NCBI GenBank assembly: GCA_945910645.1
Contig: CAMDZB010000004.1
Location: 1 to 58,621, forward strand
Direction: 5' to 3'
DNA from: an uncultured Spirochaetaceae bacterium
Lineage (GTDB): Bacteria; Spirochaetota; Spirochaetia; Sphaerochaetales; Sphaerochaetaceae
Length of the DNA stretch: 58,621 nt
A program made the translations under genes and the position numbers. Numbering within the stretch: position 1 is the first letter of the stretch; the number at the start of each line of letters is the position of its first letter. Of the stretch, positions 18,333-27,846 are shown one piece after another. Below the pieces are notes generated by a model. It made no database searches. It saw nothing but the letters and a program-made list of their open reading frames with translations, and was not told where the DNA came from.

Positions 18333-18956
18333 ATGGATTATGATGAGATAAAAACAAATGTATCCGCTAACCTGACAGAGCTACGCAAATCAAGTGGCCT
18401 TACTCAGGTTGAATTTGGCGAGAAGTTTGCTTTTTCCGATAAGACAATAAGCAAATGGGAAAGCGGTGCATCAATCCCTGATGTTGCCACTCTATGCCAG
18501 ATTGCAAATGAATTTAACATTTCACTTGACGACCTTGTAAAGTCACATAATATATCAGAAGATCACGACAAGAAAACAAACAGATTCAAGTATAGCCTTA
18601 CGCGTCTTCAACACATAGCTGTACTCTTCTTTGTGGTTGTGTTTATCTGGGCTTGTGCGCTTATGATATTCATATTCGTAAAAGACTTCTTTAAAGTATC
18701 AGTATGGCCTATATTTCTATGGGCGATTCCAATTTCTGCAGTATGCATCCACTACTACACATCGCGCTTTATCGGCAATAACTTCATCCTAAAGCTGTCG
18801 CTTGACACCATCACGGCCTGGAGTACCCTCATGGCGATTTACTACTCCTTCCTTGTGTACAACATCACGTTCAGGTCGATCTTCTTCTTAGGCATTCCGC
18901 TTCAGATAATAGTTGTGCTTGTATCCTACATCAAAACCTGGCGAAGATCAAAATAA
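18333..18956 (+). CDS. Membrane-anchored XRE-family transcriptional regulator
   Basis: The N-terminal 65 residues form a Cro/CI-type helix-turn-helix (LTQVEFGEKFAFSDKTISKWESGASIP). About four membrane spans follow from residue 90 (AVLFFVVVFIWACALMIFIF, then VWPIFLWAIPISAVCI, then two more). Such proteins couple a membrane signal to gene control, but no ligand is known here. The ATG at 18333 is chosen because it lies exactly at the predicted transcription start; the ATG at 18315 would precede the -10. Its stop shares a base with the next start. Confidence 0.78.
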   Translation: MDYDEIKTNVSANLTELRKSSGLTQVEFGEKFAFSDKTISKWESGASIPDVATLCQIANEFNISLDDLVKSHNISEDHDKKTNRFKYSLTRLQHIAVLFFVVVFIWACALMIFIFVKDFFKVSVWPIFLWAIPISAVCIHYYTSRFIGNNFILKLSLDTITAWSTLMAIYYSFLVYNITFRSIFFLGIPLQIIVVLVSYIKTWRRSK

Positions 18957-19783
18957 TGAATAGAGAGATTAAACTTATATGTTCAGACATCGATGGCACA
19001 CTGATTAAGGCTGACCAAACTATTGGTGATATCACAAGGAAAGCCGTAATAAGAGCAACAGAGTGCGGCATTCACTTTGCTCTTGCAACAGGGCGTTTTA
19101 AGACAGGGGCATCATCGATTGAACAGAAACTTGATCTTCCCTCCGATAAGCTTTCAGGCGTATACGACAATGGTGCGTACGTTGAGGCTAATGGGAAACC
19201 AATTAAAGCCGAGGGTGTAAAACACAGTGTGATTCTTGAAATTTCACGCCTTGCAAAAGAGTACAATGCACGTCCTGTGCTATTCTCAGGTGAGGAATGG
19301 ATTGTTGAGGAGTCTGATAAGTGGTGGGCTCAGATCAACGGCTTTTATGAAGGCCGAGGCGTTGTAGATACGTTTGAAAACACGCTTAGAAAGGCACTCG
19401 CCTCATCCTATCAGGAACCTGTTAAACTTGTACTCAGGCACGATGATCCAGAGACGATTATCCGCCTCAGAGAAGACTTGAACAAGCGCTACCCTGACCT
19501 CTTCTTCTTCCTCTCGCACTCTGATATCCTTGAGGTGTCAATGAAGCATGTCGATAAGGGTAGCGGCGTTAAGGATCTTGCGGACTACTTTGGCATAACT
19601 TTAGACAACATCATGGCATTTGGAGACTTCGATAATGATATTCCAATGCTAAAGGCAGTAAAATACGGCGTTGCTATGGAGAACGGCACGAAAGGTGCAA
19701 AGGAAATAGCATCTTTTTACGCCCCCTCTAATGAGGATGACGGCGTTGGGAAGATGATCAATAAACTGCTATTTGAAGAATAA
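18956..19783 (+). CDS. HAD-superfamily Cof-type phosphatase
   Basis: The 275-residue protein shows the four HAD motifs: SDIDGTLI (catalytic Asp pair) near residue 10, ALATGR near residue 42, a lysine in DKGSGVKDLA near residue 203, and AFGDFDNDIPML near residue 223. The inserted cap is of the Cof type, which acts on sugar phosphates, nucleotides or flavin phosphates; the true substrate is unknown. It is coupled by one-base overlaps to the HTH gene before and tcdA after. Confidence 0.85.
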   Translation: MNREIKLICSDIDGTLIKADQTIGDITRKAVIRATECGIHFALATGRFKTGASSIEQKLDLPSDKLSGVYDNGAYVEANGKPIKAEGVKHSVILEISRLAKEYNARPVLFSGEEWIVEESDKWWAQINGFYEGRGVVDTFENTLRKALASSYQEPVKLVLRHDDPETIIRLREDLNKRYPDLFFFLSHSDILEVSMKHVDKGSGVKDLADYFGITLDNIMAFGDFDNDIPMLKAVKYGVAMENGTKGAKEIASFYAPSNEDDGVGKMINKLLFEE

Positions 19784-20544
19784 TGCTGGGTCAATTTTCA
19801 CGAACTGCAATGTTACTAGGCAAAGACTCGATAAACGCTCTTAATGATAAGAGGGTTATCATCTTTGGAATCGGCGGTGTTGGAGGATCAGCACTTGAGG
19901 CACTCACACGAAGCGGTGTTGGTAACATAGACATAGTTGATGATGATAAAGTCTGCCTTACAAACGTCAACAGACAGCTATTTGCCCTAATCTCTACAGT
20001 CGGAAAGTACAAGGTTGATGTTGCAAAAGAGCGCATGCTTGATATCAATCCACGTGTGAACATCAACACGTTTAAGACGTTCTTTCTTAAGGAGAACAAG
20101 GATGAGTTCGACTTTTCAAAGTACGACTTTATAATCGATTGTATTGATACAGTCACAGGAAAGCTCAGCTTGATCGAGGAAGCAAACCGTCTTGGCGTTC
20201 CAATAATTTCCGCAATGGGTGCTGGCAACAAGCTTCATCCTGAGCTTTTTGAGATCACAGACATAAAGAATACATCCGTCGATCCCCTTGCCCGCGTGAT
20301 GCGCTATGAATGCCGTAAAAGAGGCATAAAGAAGCTCACTGTGGTGTACTCAAAGGAAAAACCGATAAAACCTATTGAAGACATGGCTCTAAGCTGCAGG
20401 TATAACTGTATATGTCCACCCGGTGCCAAACACAAGTGTACAGACAGGCGTGACATCCCAGGATCCGTCTCATTTGTACCTCCTGTTGTGGGCTACCTTA
20501 TCGCATCGCACGTTATCACCTCTCTTACGTCTAATTTAAGTTGA
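19783..20544 (+). CDS. tcdA: tRNA threonylcarbamoyladenosine dehydratase
   Basis: TcdA closes the threonylcarbamoyl side chain of t6A37 in tRNA to the cyclic form, using ATP in an E1/ThiF-like fold. Visible are RTAMLLG at the N-terminus, the ATP loop IFGIGGVGGSALEAL near residue 27, DDDKVCLTNVNRQL, DCIDTVTGK, and a C-terminal CPPGAKHKC cysteine pair followed by PGSVSFVPPVVGY. The length of 253 is normal. Confidence 0.9.
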   Translation: MLGQFSRTAMLLGKDSINALNDKRVIIFGIGGVGGSALEALTRSGVGNIDIVDDDKVCLTNVNRQLFALISTVGKYKVDVAKERMLDINPRVNINTFKTFFLKENKDEFDFSKYDFIIDCIDTVTGKLSLIEEANRLGVPIISAMGAGNKLHPELFEITDIKNTSVDPLARVMRYECRKRGIKKLTVVYSKEKPIKPIEDMALSCRYNCICPPGAKHKCTDRRDIPGSVSFVPPVVGYLIASHVITSLTSNLS

Positions 20545-20570
20545 ATAAAACACACGTTTTATATATATTA

Positions 20571-20601
20571 TATAAGTAAGAACGAAGTTTCTTACGAGGA
20601 G
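20571..20601 (+). promoter_or_regulatory. hpt promoter with inverted repeat and strong ribosome-binding site
   Basis: TATAAG at 20571-20576 is a likely -10. GTAAGAA (20576-20582) and TTCTTAC (20589-20595) form a 7-bp inverted repeat over the expected transcription start, directly followed by GAGGAG at 20596-20601. The position suits a repressor site. Confidence 0.45.
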
Positions 20602-20607
20602 TGATAG

Positions 20608-21186
20608 ATGAATAGTAAAAATCTCCCTCGTGGAATAAAAAAAGTACTTTTTTCAGAAGAGACAATCGCAAAGAGAGTCAAAGAGCTCGCTCGTCAAATT
20701 GACAATGATTACAAGGATGCCACTGAACCTATAATTCTTGTTGGGGTTCTTAAGGGCTCATTTATGTTCCTGTCAGATCTAGTTAAAGAAATAACCATAC
20801 CTCACGTTGTAGACTTTATAGCAGTATCATCATACGGATACAAGAAGATTACAAAGTCATCAGGCAACGTCAGAATGATTATGGATACAAGGGAGGATCA
20901 GGAAGGCCGCGACGTACTTGTGGTTGAGGACATCCTTGATACCGGCTACACCCTTGAATACATAGACAAAATGTTCAAGGCACGTGGCACTAAAAGTGTT
21001 AAAAACATCGTGCTACTCACAAAGGAAATTAAACATGAAGCTGACGTAAATCTTGACTATCTCGGCTTCTCATCCCCTGACGTTTGGGCTGTGGGATACG
21101 GTCTTGATTACCGTGAAAAATTCAGAACATTACCATACATTGCAGAGCTCGATATAGACACTCTCAATGCGGATGAAAGGAGATAA
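20608..21186 (+). CDS. hpt: Hypoxanthine phosphoribosyltransferase
   Basis: Converts hypoxanthine (and probably guanine) with PRPP to IMP or GMP in purine salvage. The 192-residue sequence has VGVLKGSFMFLSDL near residue 50, the PRPP loop VLVVEDILDTGYTL near residue 110, and the VWAVGYGLDYREKFRTLPYI tail that closes the active site. It is followed after two bases by purA, which uses the IMP it makes. Confidence 0.93.
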   Translation: MNSKNLPRGIKKVLFSEETIAKRVKELARQIDNDYKDATEPIILVGVLKGSFMFLSDLVKEITIPHVVDFIAVSSYGYKKITKSSGNVRMIMDTREDQEGRDVLVVEDILDTGYTLEYIDKMFKARGTKSVKNIVLLTKEIKHEADVNLDYLGFSSPDVWAVGYGLDYREKFRTLPYIAELDIDTLNADERR

Positions 21187-21188
21187 TA

Positions 21189-22454
21189 ATGGGCGCGATT
21201 TCTGTTGTTGGAGCACAATGGGGCGACGAAGGAAAAGGTAGAATTGTAGACTATCTTGCAACTAAGGCTGACGCTGTAATCAGGTATCAGGGTGGCGACA
21301 ATGCAGGTCATACCGTCATCAACGAATATGGTAAGTTTGGACTTCATATCATTCCATCTGGCATATTCAACAGGAATGCAATCAGCATTGTAGGAGCAGG
21401 ATGCGTTGTTAACTTTGAACGCATGGAAGATGAACTTAAAAACATCCCAAATGAGCTTCACAGTAACCTTTACATTGACAGAAGAGCTCATCTTATATTC
21501 CCATTCAACAAGGATCTTGATGGCGCTGAGGAAAATAAGAGATCTCAAGGTGACAAGGTTGGAACCACAAAGTGCGGTATTGGCCCAACATATGCTGATA
21601 AGGCATCACGTATTGGACTGAGAGCCGGTGACCTTTTATTAAGAAGTAATGTTCTTGATGACAAAATCCGCAACCTTCTTTCTAAGAAGAATCTTGAGCT
21701 TAGTAACTACGGCCTTAATACATACTCATTTGATGAGATCAAAAAGCTTACAGATAAGTGGACTAGGCTATTTGGCGATAAGATCATCGATACTCTCCCT
21801 ATTCTTGAGAAGCTCATCAAGGAAAACAAGACTGTGCTTCTTGAAGGACAGCTTGGCGTGATGAGAGACATAGACTGGGGTATCTATCCATACTGCACAT
21901 CATCATCAACCACATCAGGAGGAGCAGCAGCCCTCTCTGGAATCCCATTTACTGAGATTAAGGAAGTTGTAGGAATCGTGAAGGCGTATACATCATCAGT
22001 TGGTGGCGGTCCATTCCCTACAGAGCTATTCGATGAGACTGGAGACAAGCTTAGAAGCGTGGGCGCTGAGTTTGGCGTAACTACAGGACGACCTCGTAGA
22101 TGCGGATGGCTTGATGCGGTTGCACTTAAGACAAGCGCATACCTTAACGCATTTACAACTATCGCAATCACTAAGCTTGATATCCTAGATACGTTCAAGA
22201 CGATAAAAATAGCCACTTCTTACCGCCTTGACGGCAAAGTTATAGATTACCTACCAGATGCCGAGGATCAAAAGCGTGTAGAGCCAATTTATGAGGAACT
22301 CGAAGGCTGGATGACTCCAACAACTGAGTGTAGGACATGGGATAGCCTCCCTACTAACGCAAAGAAGTACATCACACGTATGGAAGAGCTAATTGGGGTT
22401 AAGGCAAAGTACATCTCCGTTGGACCTGAAAGAGATCAGCTCATCATAAAATAA
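21189..22454 (+). CDS. purA: Adenylosuccinate synthetase
   Basis: PurA joins IMP and aspartate using GTP, the first step from IMP to AMP. The 421-residue protein begins with the signature VVGAQWGDEGKGRIVD; GDNAGHTV, GIGPTYADK, EGQLGVMRDID and TTGRPRRCGWLD follow in the usual order. Together with hpt it forms a hypoxanthine-to-AMP salvage operon. Confidence 0.96.
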   Translation: MGAISVVGAQWGDEGKGRIVDYLATKADAVIRYQGGDNAGHTVINEYGKFGLHIIPSGIFNRNAISIVGAGCVVNFERMEDELKNIPNELHSNLYIDRRAHLIFPFNKDLDGAEENKRSQGDKVGTTKCGIGPTYADKASRIGLRAGDLLLRSNVLDDKIRNLLSKKNLELSNYGLNTYSFDEIKKLTDKWTRLFGDKIIDTLPILEKLIKENKTVLLEGQLGVMRDIDWGIYPYCTSSSTTSGGAAALSGIPFTEIKEVVGIVKAYTSSVGGGPFPTELFDETGDKLRSVGAEFGVTTGRPRRCGWLDAVALKTSAYLNAFTTIAITKLDILDTFKTIKIATSYRLDGKVIDYLPDAEDQKRVEPIYEELEGWMTPTTECRTWDSLPTNAKKYITRMEELIGVKAKYISVGPERDQLIIK

Positions 22455-22507
22455 TTGATTTAAATAGCTGATATTGTTGCTGAAGCAACACAATCGATAA
22501 TCAAGAA

Positions 22508-22542
22508 AAAGAAAACGCTGGAGTTCATCCAGCGTTTTCTTT
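22508..22542. terminator. Bidirectional terminator between purA and rplQ
   Basis: A perfect 15-bp stem (22508-22522 with 22528-22542, core AAAACGCTGGA/TCCAGCGTTTT) with a 5-base loop. A-rich and T-rich ends serve both converging transcripts. Confidence 0.92.
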
Positions 22543-22569
22543 ATATCGTTTAACTTAAATTTAGTTAAA

Positions 22570-23169
22570 TTAAACAGACTTGTTAGAGTTCATAGCCTTT
22601 CTTGGTGCAGACTTAACCTGAGCAGGAACAGCCTTTGCCTTCTTTACTTTGTCAGCCTTTGGAGCTGCTGCTTTCTTCTCTGACTTCTTTGCAGCCTTTT
22701 TCCCACTCTTCTTGTCTTTCTTATCCTTCTTTTCAAACTTGATTTCAGGATGGTCAACAAGTGAAAGCTGAACCATGCTTGCAGAATCCCCTTTCCTGTA
22801 GCCATTCTTAAGGATACGAGTGTAACCGCCGTTTCTATTTGCATAGCGTGGTGCAATCTCGTTGAATACCTTTGCAACTACTTCTTCAGAATAGAGATAG
22901 CGTGCAATCATTCTGTGTGCATGAACGTTTACACCCTTTGCCTCAAGTAGAGCCTCTGGTGTACCTGTTTTTGTTAGCTCTTCAACAGTTGCGTTTGCAT
23001 TCTTAGCACGTGTGATGATCTTCTCAACAAGGCGGCGTGCTTCCTTAGCCTTAGCCTCTGTTGTCTCGATTACCTCGTACTTTAAAAGCTGTGTTGCAAG
23101 ACCTCTAAGTAAAGCCTTTCTCTGTGAAGAAGTGCGTGATAAATCATTAAAACCTATTTTGTGTTGCAT
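22570..23169 (-). CDS. rplQ: 50S ribosomal protein L17 with long basic tail
   Basis: L17 binds 23S rRNA near the exit tunnel. The conserved part, MQHKIGFNDLSRTSSQRKALLRGL to YANRNGGYTRILKNGYRKGD, fills about 135 residues. A further 65 residues rich in lysine, alanine and proline follow, longer than in most bacteria. It closes the alpha operon four bases after rpoA, and AGGAAGAG precedes the start. Confidence 0.95.
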   Translation of the reverse strand: MQHKIGFNDLSRTSSQRKALLRGLATQLLKYEVIETTEAKAKEARRLVEKIITRAKNANATVEELTKTGTPEALLEAKGVNVHAHRMIARYLYSEEVVAKVFNEIAPRYANRNGGYTRILKNGYRKGDSASMVQLSLVDHPEIKFEKKDKKDKKSGKKAAKKSEKKAAAPKADKVKKAKAVPAQVKSAPRKAMNSNKSV

Positions 23170-23173
23170 AGTA

Positions 23174-24244
23174 TTACTCTTCCTTATCTTGTCGTGGTAG
23201 GTTGTGCTTTGGGACTTTTGCTGTTGAATAGTCCTTCATGTTGAAACTCAATCCCCACTCCTTTAGTTTATCTTTAATTTCTAGCAATGATTTCTTGCCA
23301 AAATTTCTTTCCTTTGCAATATCATATTCTGACTTCTGTGTAAGATCATAAAGCGTATTGATGTTTGCTCTTCTCAAACAGTTGCTTGAGCGAACAGAAA
23401 GCTCTAGTACATCTACAGAGGTATTGAGAATGTTGTTAATTCTTGTTTCATTCTCATCCAATGTGTCGTTAGATACAATAGCCTTTGGATCAAAGTTCAC
23501 AAATGCAGATAGATATGTATTTAAGATATGTGCAGCCTGAGCAACAGCGTCTGTTGGAGATACTGTGCCGTCTGTGAATACCTCAAGTGTTAGTTTGTCA
23601 TAGTCGTTTCTCTGACCAACACGTGTTGGATCGATCTTGTAGCGCACTCTCTTTACAGGAGAATAAAGTGCATCGATAGGAAGCACTCCATACTGCTCCT
23701 TATACTTGTCTCCAAGCTCACCAGGAACATAGCCGCGTCCAAGGTCAATCTGAACCTCAATTTCAAGTTCAACGCCTTTCTCGAGTGTAAGCACGTGAAG
23801 ATCCTTATTCATGATCTCAATGCCAGCCTTCTCAAAGTCCTTTGCAGTCAACTTGCAAGGTCCTTTTGCTTCAACAACAAAAACGATCGTCTTATCCTCG
23901 TCGTCCTCGTTGGCTTTGATTTCAAACTTCTTTAAAGAAGCAATAATTTCGGCAATATCTTCCTTTACTCCCTCTATGCTCTCAAATTCGTTAGAAACCT
24001 GATGGGTTGTTCCGTCAGATGATTTGACTGTAAACTTAACAGCACTCACAGCATAACCCTGAATGCTAGAAAGTAGTACGCGTCTTAATGCGTTACCGAT
24101 GGTTGTTCCCATACCCCTTTCGAATGGATAGGCAACAAAACGACCATAGGTAGGATTTGCACCTGGCGTGGTTTCTTCTTCTTTAACAACATAGTCTGTA
24201 TCGTGTGGAATAACCAACCCTTTTAGAAGATTTTTTCTTACCAT
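23174..24244 (-). CDS. rpoA: DNA-directed RNA polymerase alpha subunit
   Basis: Alpha dimerises to nucleate RNA polymerase and contacts upstream DNA and activators. The N-terminal domain shows PFERGMGTTIGNALRRVLLSSI; the C-terminal domain (about residue 275 on) has LELSVRSSNCLRRANI and GKKSLLEIKDKL. Length 356 is slightly longer than the E. coli protein. GGGAGG precedes the start. Confidence 0.97.
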   Translation of the reverse strand: MVRKNLLKGLVIPHDTDYVVKEEETTPGANPTYGRFVAYPFERGMGTTIGNALRRVLLSSIQGYAVSAVKFTVKSSDGTTHQVSNEFESIEGVKEDIAEIIASLKKFEIKANEDDEDKTIVFVVEAKGPCKLTAKDFEKAGIEIMNKDLHVLTLEKGVELEIEVQIDLGRGYVPGELGDKYKEQYGVLPIDALYSPVKRVRYKIDPTRVGQRNDYDKLTLEVFTDGTVSPTDAVAQAAHILNTYLSAFVNFDPKAIVSNDTLDENETRINNILNTSVDVLELSVRSSNCLRRANINTLYDLTQKSEYDIAKERNFGKKSLLEIKDKLKEWGLSFNMKDYSTAKVPKHNLPRQDKEE

Positions 24245-24258
24245 TTACTCCCTCCCTA

Positions 24259-24912
24259 TTATTTTGAATAGAGTTCGACAACTAACTGTTCGTTGATCTT
24301 TTCAAGCTCACGAACATCTGCTCTCTCTGGAACAGAAACAAACTTTCCTTTCATTTCAGCTGTATCAAGGCTAAGCCATGGTTCACAGTTGTTGTTCTTT
24401 GTATATGCGCTTAGGTTGTTCTGGATGAGAGTCATCTTCTTTGATGATGGAGCGACTGAGATCTCATCACCTGGTTTTACAAGGTATGATGGGATGTCTA
24501 ATCTCTTTCCGTTTACAAAGATATGTCCATGTGATACAAGCTGTGATGCCTGAGAGCGTGAAACTGCAAAATGAAGTCTATAAACTACATTGTCAAGTCT
24601 TCTCTCAAGAAGCTTAATCATGTTATCACCTGTTTTACCAGGAAGACGAACAGCCTCTTCGAATGTGAGGTGGAACTGCTTCTCAAGCATTCCATAGATC
24701 CTCTTAAGGCGCTGTTTCTCTCTTAGCTGAATACCGTAGTCAGTTGGCTTTTTAGCTCTGACTTTTGGATCCTTGCCAGGAAGTCCTGTGTGTGCACCGC
24801 CTGCCTGCTTTCTTAGTGGGCACTTGAGAGTAGTACATCTCTCGCCTTTAAGTCCGAGTGGCTGGTGCTCAATACGACAATATCTACATTTTGGTCCTAA
24901 ATATCTTGCCAT
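24259..24912 (-). CDS. rpsD: 30S ribosomal protein S4, zinc-binding form
   Basis: S4 is a primary assembly protein of the 30S subunit. The N-terminal 35 residues keep four cysteines (CRYC, then C-x5-C), the zinc-binding variety. The S4 RNA-binding domain lies around residues 98-160 (LERRLDNVVYRLHFAVSR, HGHIFVNGKRLDIPSY). In many bacteria S4 represses this operon. Confidence 0.96.
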   Translation of the reverse strand: MARYLGPKCRYCRIEHQPLGLKGERCTTLKCPLRKQAGGAHTGLPGKDPKVRAKKPTDYGIQLREKQRLKRIYGMLEKQFHLTFEEAVRLPGKTGDNMIKLLERRLDNVVYRLHFAVSRSQASQLVSHGHIFVNGKRLDIPSYLVKPGDEISVAPSSKKMTLIQNNLSAYTKNNNCEPWLSLDTAEMKGKFVSVPERADVRELEKINEQLVVELYSK

Positions 24913-24927
24913 AATACTCTCCTATCA

Positions 24928-25305
24928 TCAAATACGACGAGCCTTACGTGCTCTACAACCATTATGTGGAATTGGAGTTACGTCTCTGATCGTCTTAACT
25001 TTTAAACCTACAGTGCCAAGAGCTCTAATTGCGCTCTCTCTTCCACTGCCTGGACCTTTTACAAATACATTAACTTCACTAAGACCTGTGTCGAGTGCCT
25101 TACGAGCAGCAGCTTCCATAATTGTCTGTGCGGCAAATGGAGTGCTCTTCTTTGCACCTCTATAGCCCTGAGCACCAGCGGATGCCCATGAAATTGTGTT
25201 GCCATTAACATCTGTAATAGTGATAATGGTGTTGTTAAAAGTAGCCTGAATATAAGCGTTACCTTCTAGGACAATCTTCTTTGTCTTTTTCTTCTGCGTT
25301 GCCAT
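24928..25305 (-). CDS. rpsK: 30S ribosomal protein S11
   Basis: S11 forms part of the platform near the mRNA exit. The 125 residues show [37 protein letters not shown] and [13 protein letters not shown], with [12 protein letters not shown] at the end. It sits between rpsM and rpsD as usual. Confidence 0.97.
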   Translation of the reverse strand: MATQKKKTKKIVLEGNAYIQATFNNTIITITDVNGNTISWASAGAQGYRGAKKSTPFAAQTIMEAAARKALDTGLSEVNVFVKGPGSGRESAIRALGTVGLKVKTIRDVTPIPHNGCRARKARRI

Positions 25306-25317
25306 TCTTACCCCCTA

Positions 25318-25683
25318 TTACTTCTTCTTACCTGCAACAGTCTTACGCTTACCCTTTCTAGTACGAGCGTTAGTCTTTGTGCGCTGTCCACGAACTGGTA
25401 AACCTTTTCTGTGTCTTAAGCCTCTATAGCAACCAATATCCATTAAGGACTTGATGTTCTGAGCAACCTCTGAGCGAAGTGAACCTTCAACCTTATATTC
25501 ATCTTCGATTACCTTTCTCAAAAGTGCAACATCATCGCTTGAAAGAGTATTGATTCTTACTTCAGGATCGATGTTAGTTTTCTTACAAATGTCTAGGGCA
25601 GAAGTTCTTCCGATACCATAGATATAAGTAAGCGCAATCTTTGTTGCCTTGTTTGGCAAATCTACACCAGCAATACGTGCCAT
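25318..25683 (-). CDS. rpsM: 30S ribosomal protein S13
   Basis: S13 sits in the 30S head and contacts L5 and tRNA. Visible motifs are [30 protein letters not shown] and [19 protein letters not shown], with a lysine-rich tail that reaches the P-site tRNA. Length 121 is typical. Confidence 0.97.
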   Translation of the reverse strand: MARIAGVDLPNKATKIALTYIYGIGRTSALDICKKTNIDPEVRINTLSSDDVALLRKVIEDEYKVEGSLRSEVAQNIKSLMDIGCYRGLRHRKGLPVRGQRTKTNARTRKGKRKTVAGKKK

Positions 25684-25688
25684 TTATA

Positions 25689-25805
25689 TTACCCCTTTTG
25701 TCTCTGTTTATGTTTTGGATTGCTACATACAATGCGAACAACCCCATTTCGCCTAATAACTTTGCAGTTATTACAAATTGGCTTTACACTAGCCTTCACT
25801 TTCAT
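25689..25805 (-). CDS. rpmJ: 50S ribosomal protein L36
   Basis: A 38-residue frame beginning [19 protein letters not shown] and ending HKQRQKG. The C-x2-C plus later Cys and His are the zinc-ribbon residues of the C+ form of L36. It lies between secY and rpsM, the normal place at the spc/alpha junction. Confidence 0.95.
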   Translation of the reverse strand: MKVKASVKPICNNCKVIRRNGVVRIVCSNPKHKQRQKG

Positions 25806-25822
25806 AATTAGTTCTCCTCTTA

Positions 25823-27157
25823 TTAAAGACCTCTAATCTTTTTTCCTCGCCTCATTAGTCCATCGCTATGATGCATCTTCATAATACTCTCAATAGAACG
25901 CATAGTATCCAAATCTACTCCGACAAGGATCAACAATGATGTTCCACCGAATAGCATAGCAACATCTTGAGGAAAATGGAATATCAACTGAATAAAAGTT
26001 GGTATTAATGCGATAAATGCAAGGAATATTGCGCCAGGAAGAACGATTCTGTTTAGAATCTTTGTTAAGTACTCTTCCATCTTATCAGCTCTAACTCCCT
26101 GAATCGTACCACCATTATCTCTGATGTTCTTCGATATCTCAATTGGATTGAGTGTAACCTGTGTATAGAAGAATGCAAAGCCGATAATCAAGAGCGCATA
26201 CAATACGATGTATAGCCACCCCTGAGGATCGAGCGCATTTGCAAGACGCTGCAACCATCTAACATTTGGACCCCAGGTTGCTGCAACCTGAATTGGCAAT
26301 GTTAGAAGAGCTGATGCGAAGATCACAGGAATAACGCCAGATGGGTTAATCTTGAGAGGGATATGTGAACTCTGTCCGCCATAAACCTTTCTTCCTACAA
26401 CTCTCTTTGAATAGGTTACGTAAATCTTCTTTACACCCTTTTCCTCGTACACAACAAGAACCAAAAGAACTAAGAACATCACAAGAAGTATTACAACTCC
26501 AATTGGATTGATTGTGTTGTTTTTAATTCCAACAATCATTGTGTTGATACCAGCAGGAATACGAGCAACGATACCAGCATAGATAAGAAGTGAAATACCA
26601 TTACCAACGCCGCTCTTAGTAATTCTCTCTCCAATCCATACCTCTGTCATTGTACCTGCTGTACAAGTAATAAGTGCCATTGTTATAAATGCACCTCTTG
26701 AGAAGCCTGCACTTATAATGTTAACACCTGTCTGTTGTTGTATCATGCTAGCATATGCTGTAACCATCAAAGCCTGAAGACAACATACTACTATTGTACC
26801 CCAACGTGTATACCTTTGAATCTTTTTAGCTCCAGAAGGCTCTTGAGCCATCTTCTTTAGAGCGGGAATGATAATCATCAAAAGTTGTAATATAATTTCT
26901 GCAGTGATGTAAGGCATTACACCCAACATAAACACTGAAAAATTTGAAAATGCACCGCCTGAGAATAAGTTGAGATACTCACTTAGCCCCAAAGCACCCT
27001 TGTTTGCTCCCTGAAATGCTTCACGAAGAGCAACAGGGTCTACCCCAGGTATTGGAATAACAATTCCAATACGGGTGATGATAAGTAGACCTATCGTAAT
27101 CAATATTTTCTTACGAAGCTCTTTAACTCTCATCATTTCTACAAGTGAATTTGCCAT
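25823..27157 (-). CDS. secY: Protein translocase subunit SecY
   Basis: SecY is the channel of the Sec translocon in the inner membrane. The 444 residues hold ten membrane spans; visible signatures are the first span [21 protein letters not shown], the plug-region [23 protein letters not shown], and the cytosolic loop RGVRADK-like segment before the last spans. The start shares one base with the rplO stop. Confidence 0.96.
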   Translation of the reverse strand: MANSLVEMMRVKELRKKILITIGLLIITRIGIVIPIPGVDPVALREAFQGANKGALGLSEYLNLFSGGAFSNFSVFMLGVMPYITAEIILQLLMIIIPALKKMAQEPSGAKKIQRYTRWGTIVVCCLQALMVTAYASMIQQQTGVNIISAGFSRGAFITMALITCTAGTMTEVWIGERITKSGVGNGISLLIYAGIVARIPAGINTMIVGIKNNTINPIGVVILLVMFLVLLVLVVYEEKGVKKIYVTYSKRVVGRKVYGGQSSHIPLKINPSGVIPVIFASALLTLPIQVAATWGPNVRWLQRLANALDPQGWLYIVLYALLIIGFAFFYTQVTLNPIEISKNIRDNGGTIQGVRADKMEEYLTKILNRIVLPGAIFLAFIALIPTFIQLIFHFPQDVAMLFGGTSLLILVGVDLDTMRSIESIMKMHHSDGLMRRGKKIRGL

Positions 27158-27657
27158 TAGTTCTCATCCTTATTAGGTTCTTCGCTACTTGCGCACTCTT
27201 CACAACAACAATCTACAATTGTACCACCTGCTTTCTTGATGCTCTCCTCCGCTGTTGCAGAAAGGTTAACACAATCAATAGTAAGTGCCTTAGAAATTGT
27301 TCCGTTTGCAAGAATCTTTGCTTCTGTATTGAAACCCTTAATAAGTCCCTTTTCTCTTAATGTGAGTGGAGATACTGTCTCGCCGTTCTCATATACTCTC
27401 TCGAGATCTGAAAGAGATACAGCCTGGAATACTCTCTTGAATGGGTAGTTTGAAAATCCACGGCGTGCAACTCTTCTGTAGAGTGGCATCTGACCGCCTT
27501 CAAATCCTGGGCGAACACCACCGCCTGAGCGTGAGTTCTGTCCGTTTGAACCACGACCTGAAGTTCTACCTTTAGATGATGCTCCACGGCCTACGATTGT
27601 CTTTTTTCTATTAGCTCCATATGGTGCGTGTATCTGTCCGCATTCTACTTTTTCCAT
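27157..27657 (-). CDS. rplO: 50S ribosomal protein L15 with cysteine-rich tail
   Basis: L15 is a late assembly protein of the 50S subunit. GRGASSKGRTSGRGSNGQ and FEGGQMPLYRRVARRGF mark the family. The ATG at 27657 is chosen because GAGGAGG lies six bases before it. The 166 residues end in an unusual acidic segment with CCCEEC, which could bind a metal; other L15 proteins usually stop near here. Confidence 0.94.
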   Translation of the reverse strand: MEKVECGQIHAPYGANRKKTIVGRGASSKGRTSGRGSNGQNSRSGGGVRPGFEGGQMPLYRRVARRGFSNYPFKRVFQAVSLSDLERVYENGETVSPLTLREKGLIKGFNTEAKILANGTISKALTIDCVNLSATAEESIKKAGGTIVDCCCEECASSEEPNKDEN

Positions 27658-27658
27658 C

Positions 27659-27844
27659 TTAAGCCTCCTCAACTGATACGAGGTGCTCGATGACTCTAAT
27701 CATGCCACGAGTAACACCATCATCTCTTCTAACTGTTGAACTTGAAATCTTACCAAGTCCAAGAGCCTTAGCTGTTGCTCTCTGCTTTGGTAATGAGCCA
27801 ATCAAGCTTTTTCTTAATGTAATTTTAATCATTTTATCAGCCAT
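27659..27844 (-). CDS. rpmD: 50S ribosomal protein L30
   Basis: Small 61-residue protein: MIKITLRKSLIGSLPKQRATAKALGL at the front and a conserved VRRDD-x-TRGMI segment. The ATG at 27844 follows GGGG at suitable distance; upstream codons are not needed. It sits between rpsE and rplO. Confidence 0.92.
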   Translation of the reverse strand: MADKMIKITLRKSLIGSLPKQRATAKALGLGKISSSTVRRDDGVTRGMIRVIEHLVSVEEA

Positions 27845-27846
27845 AA

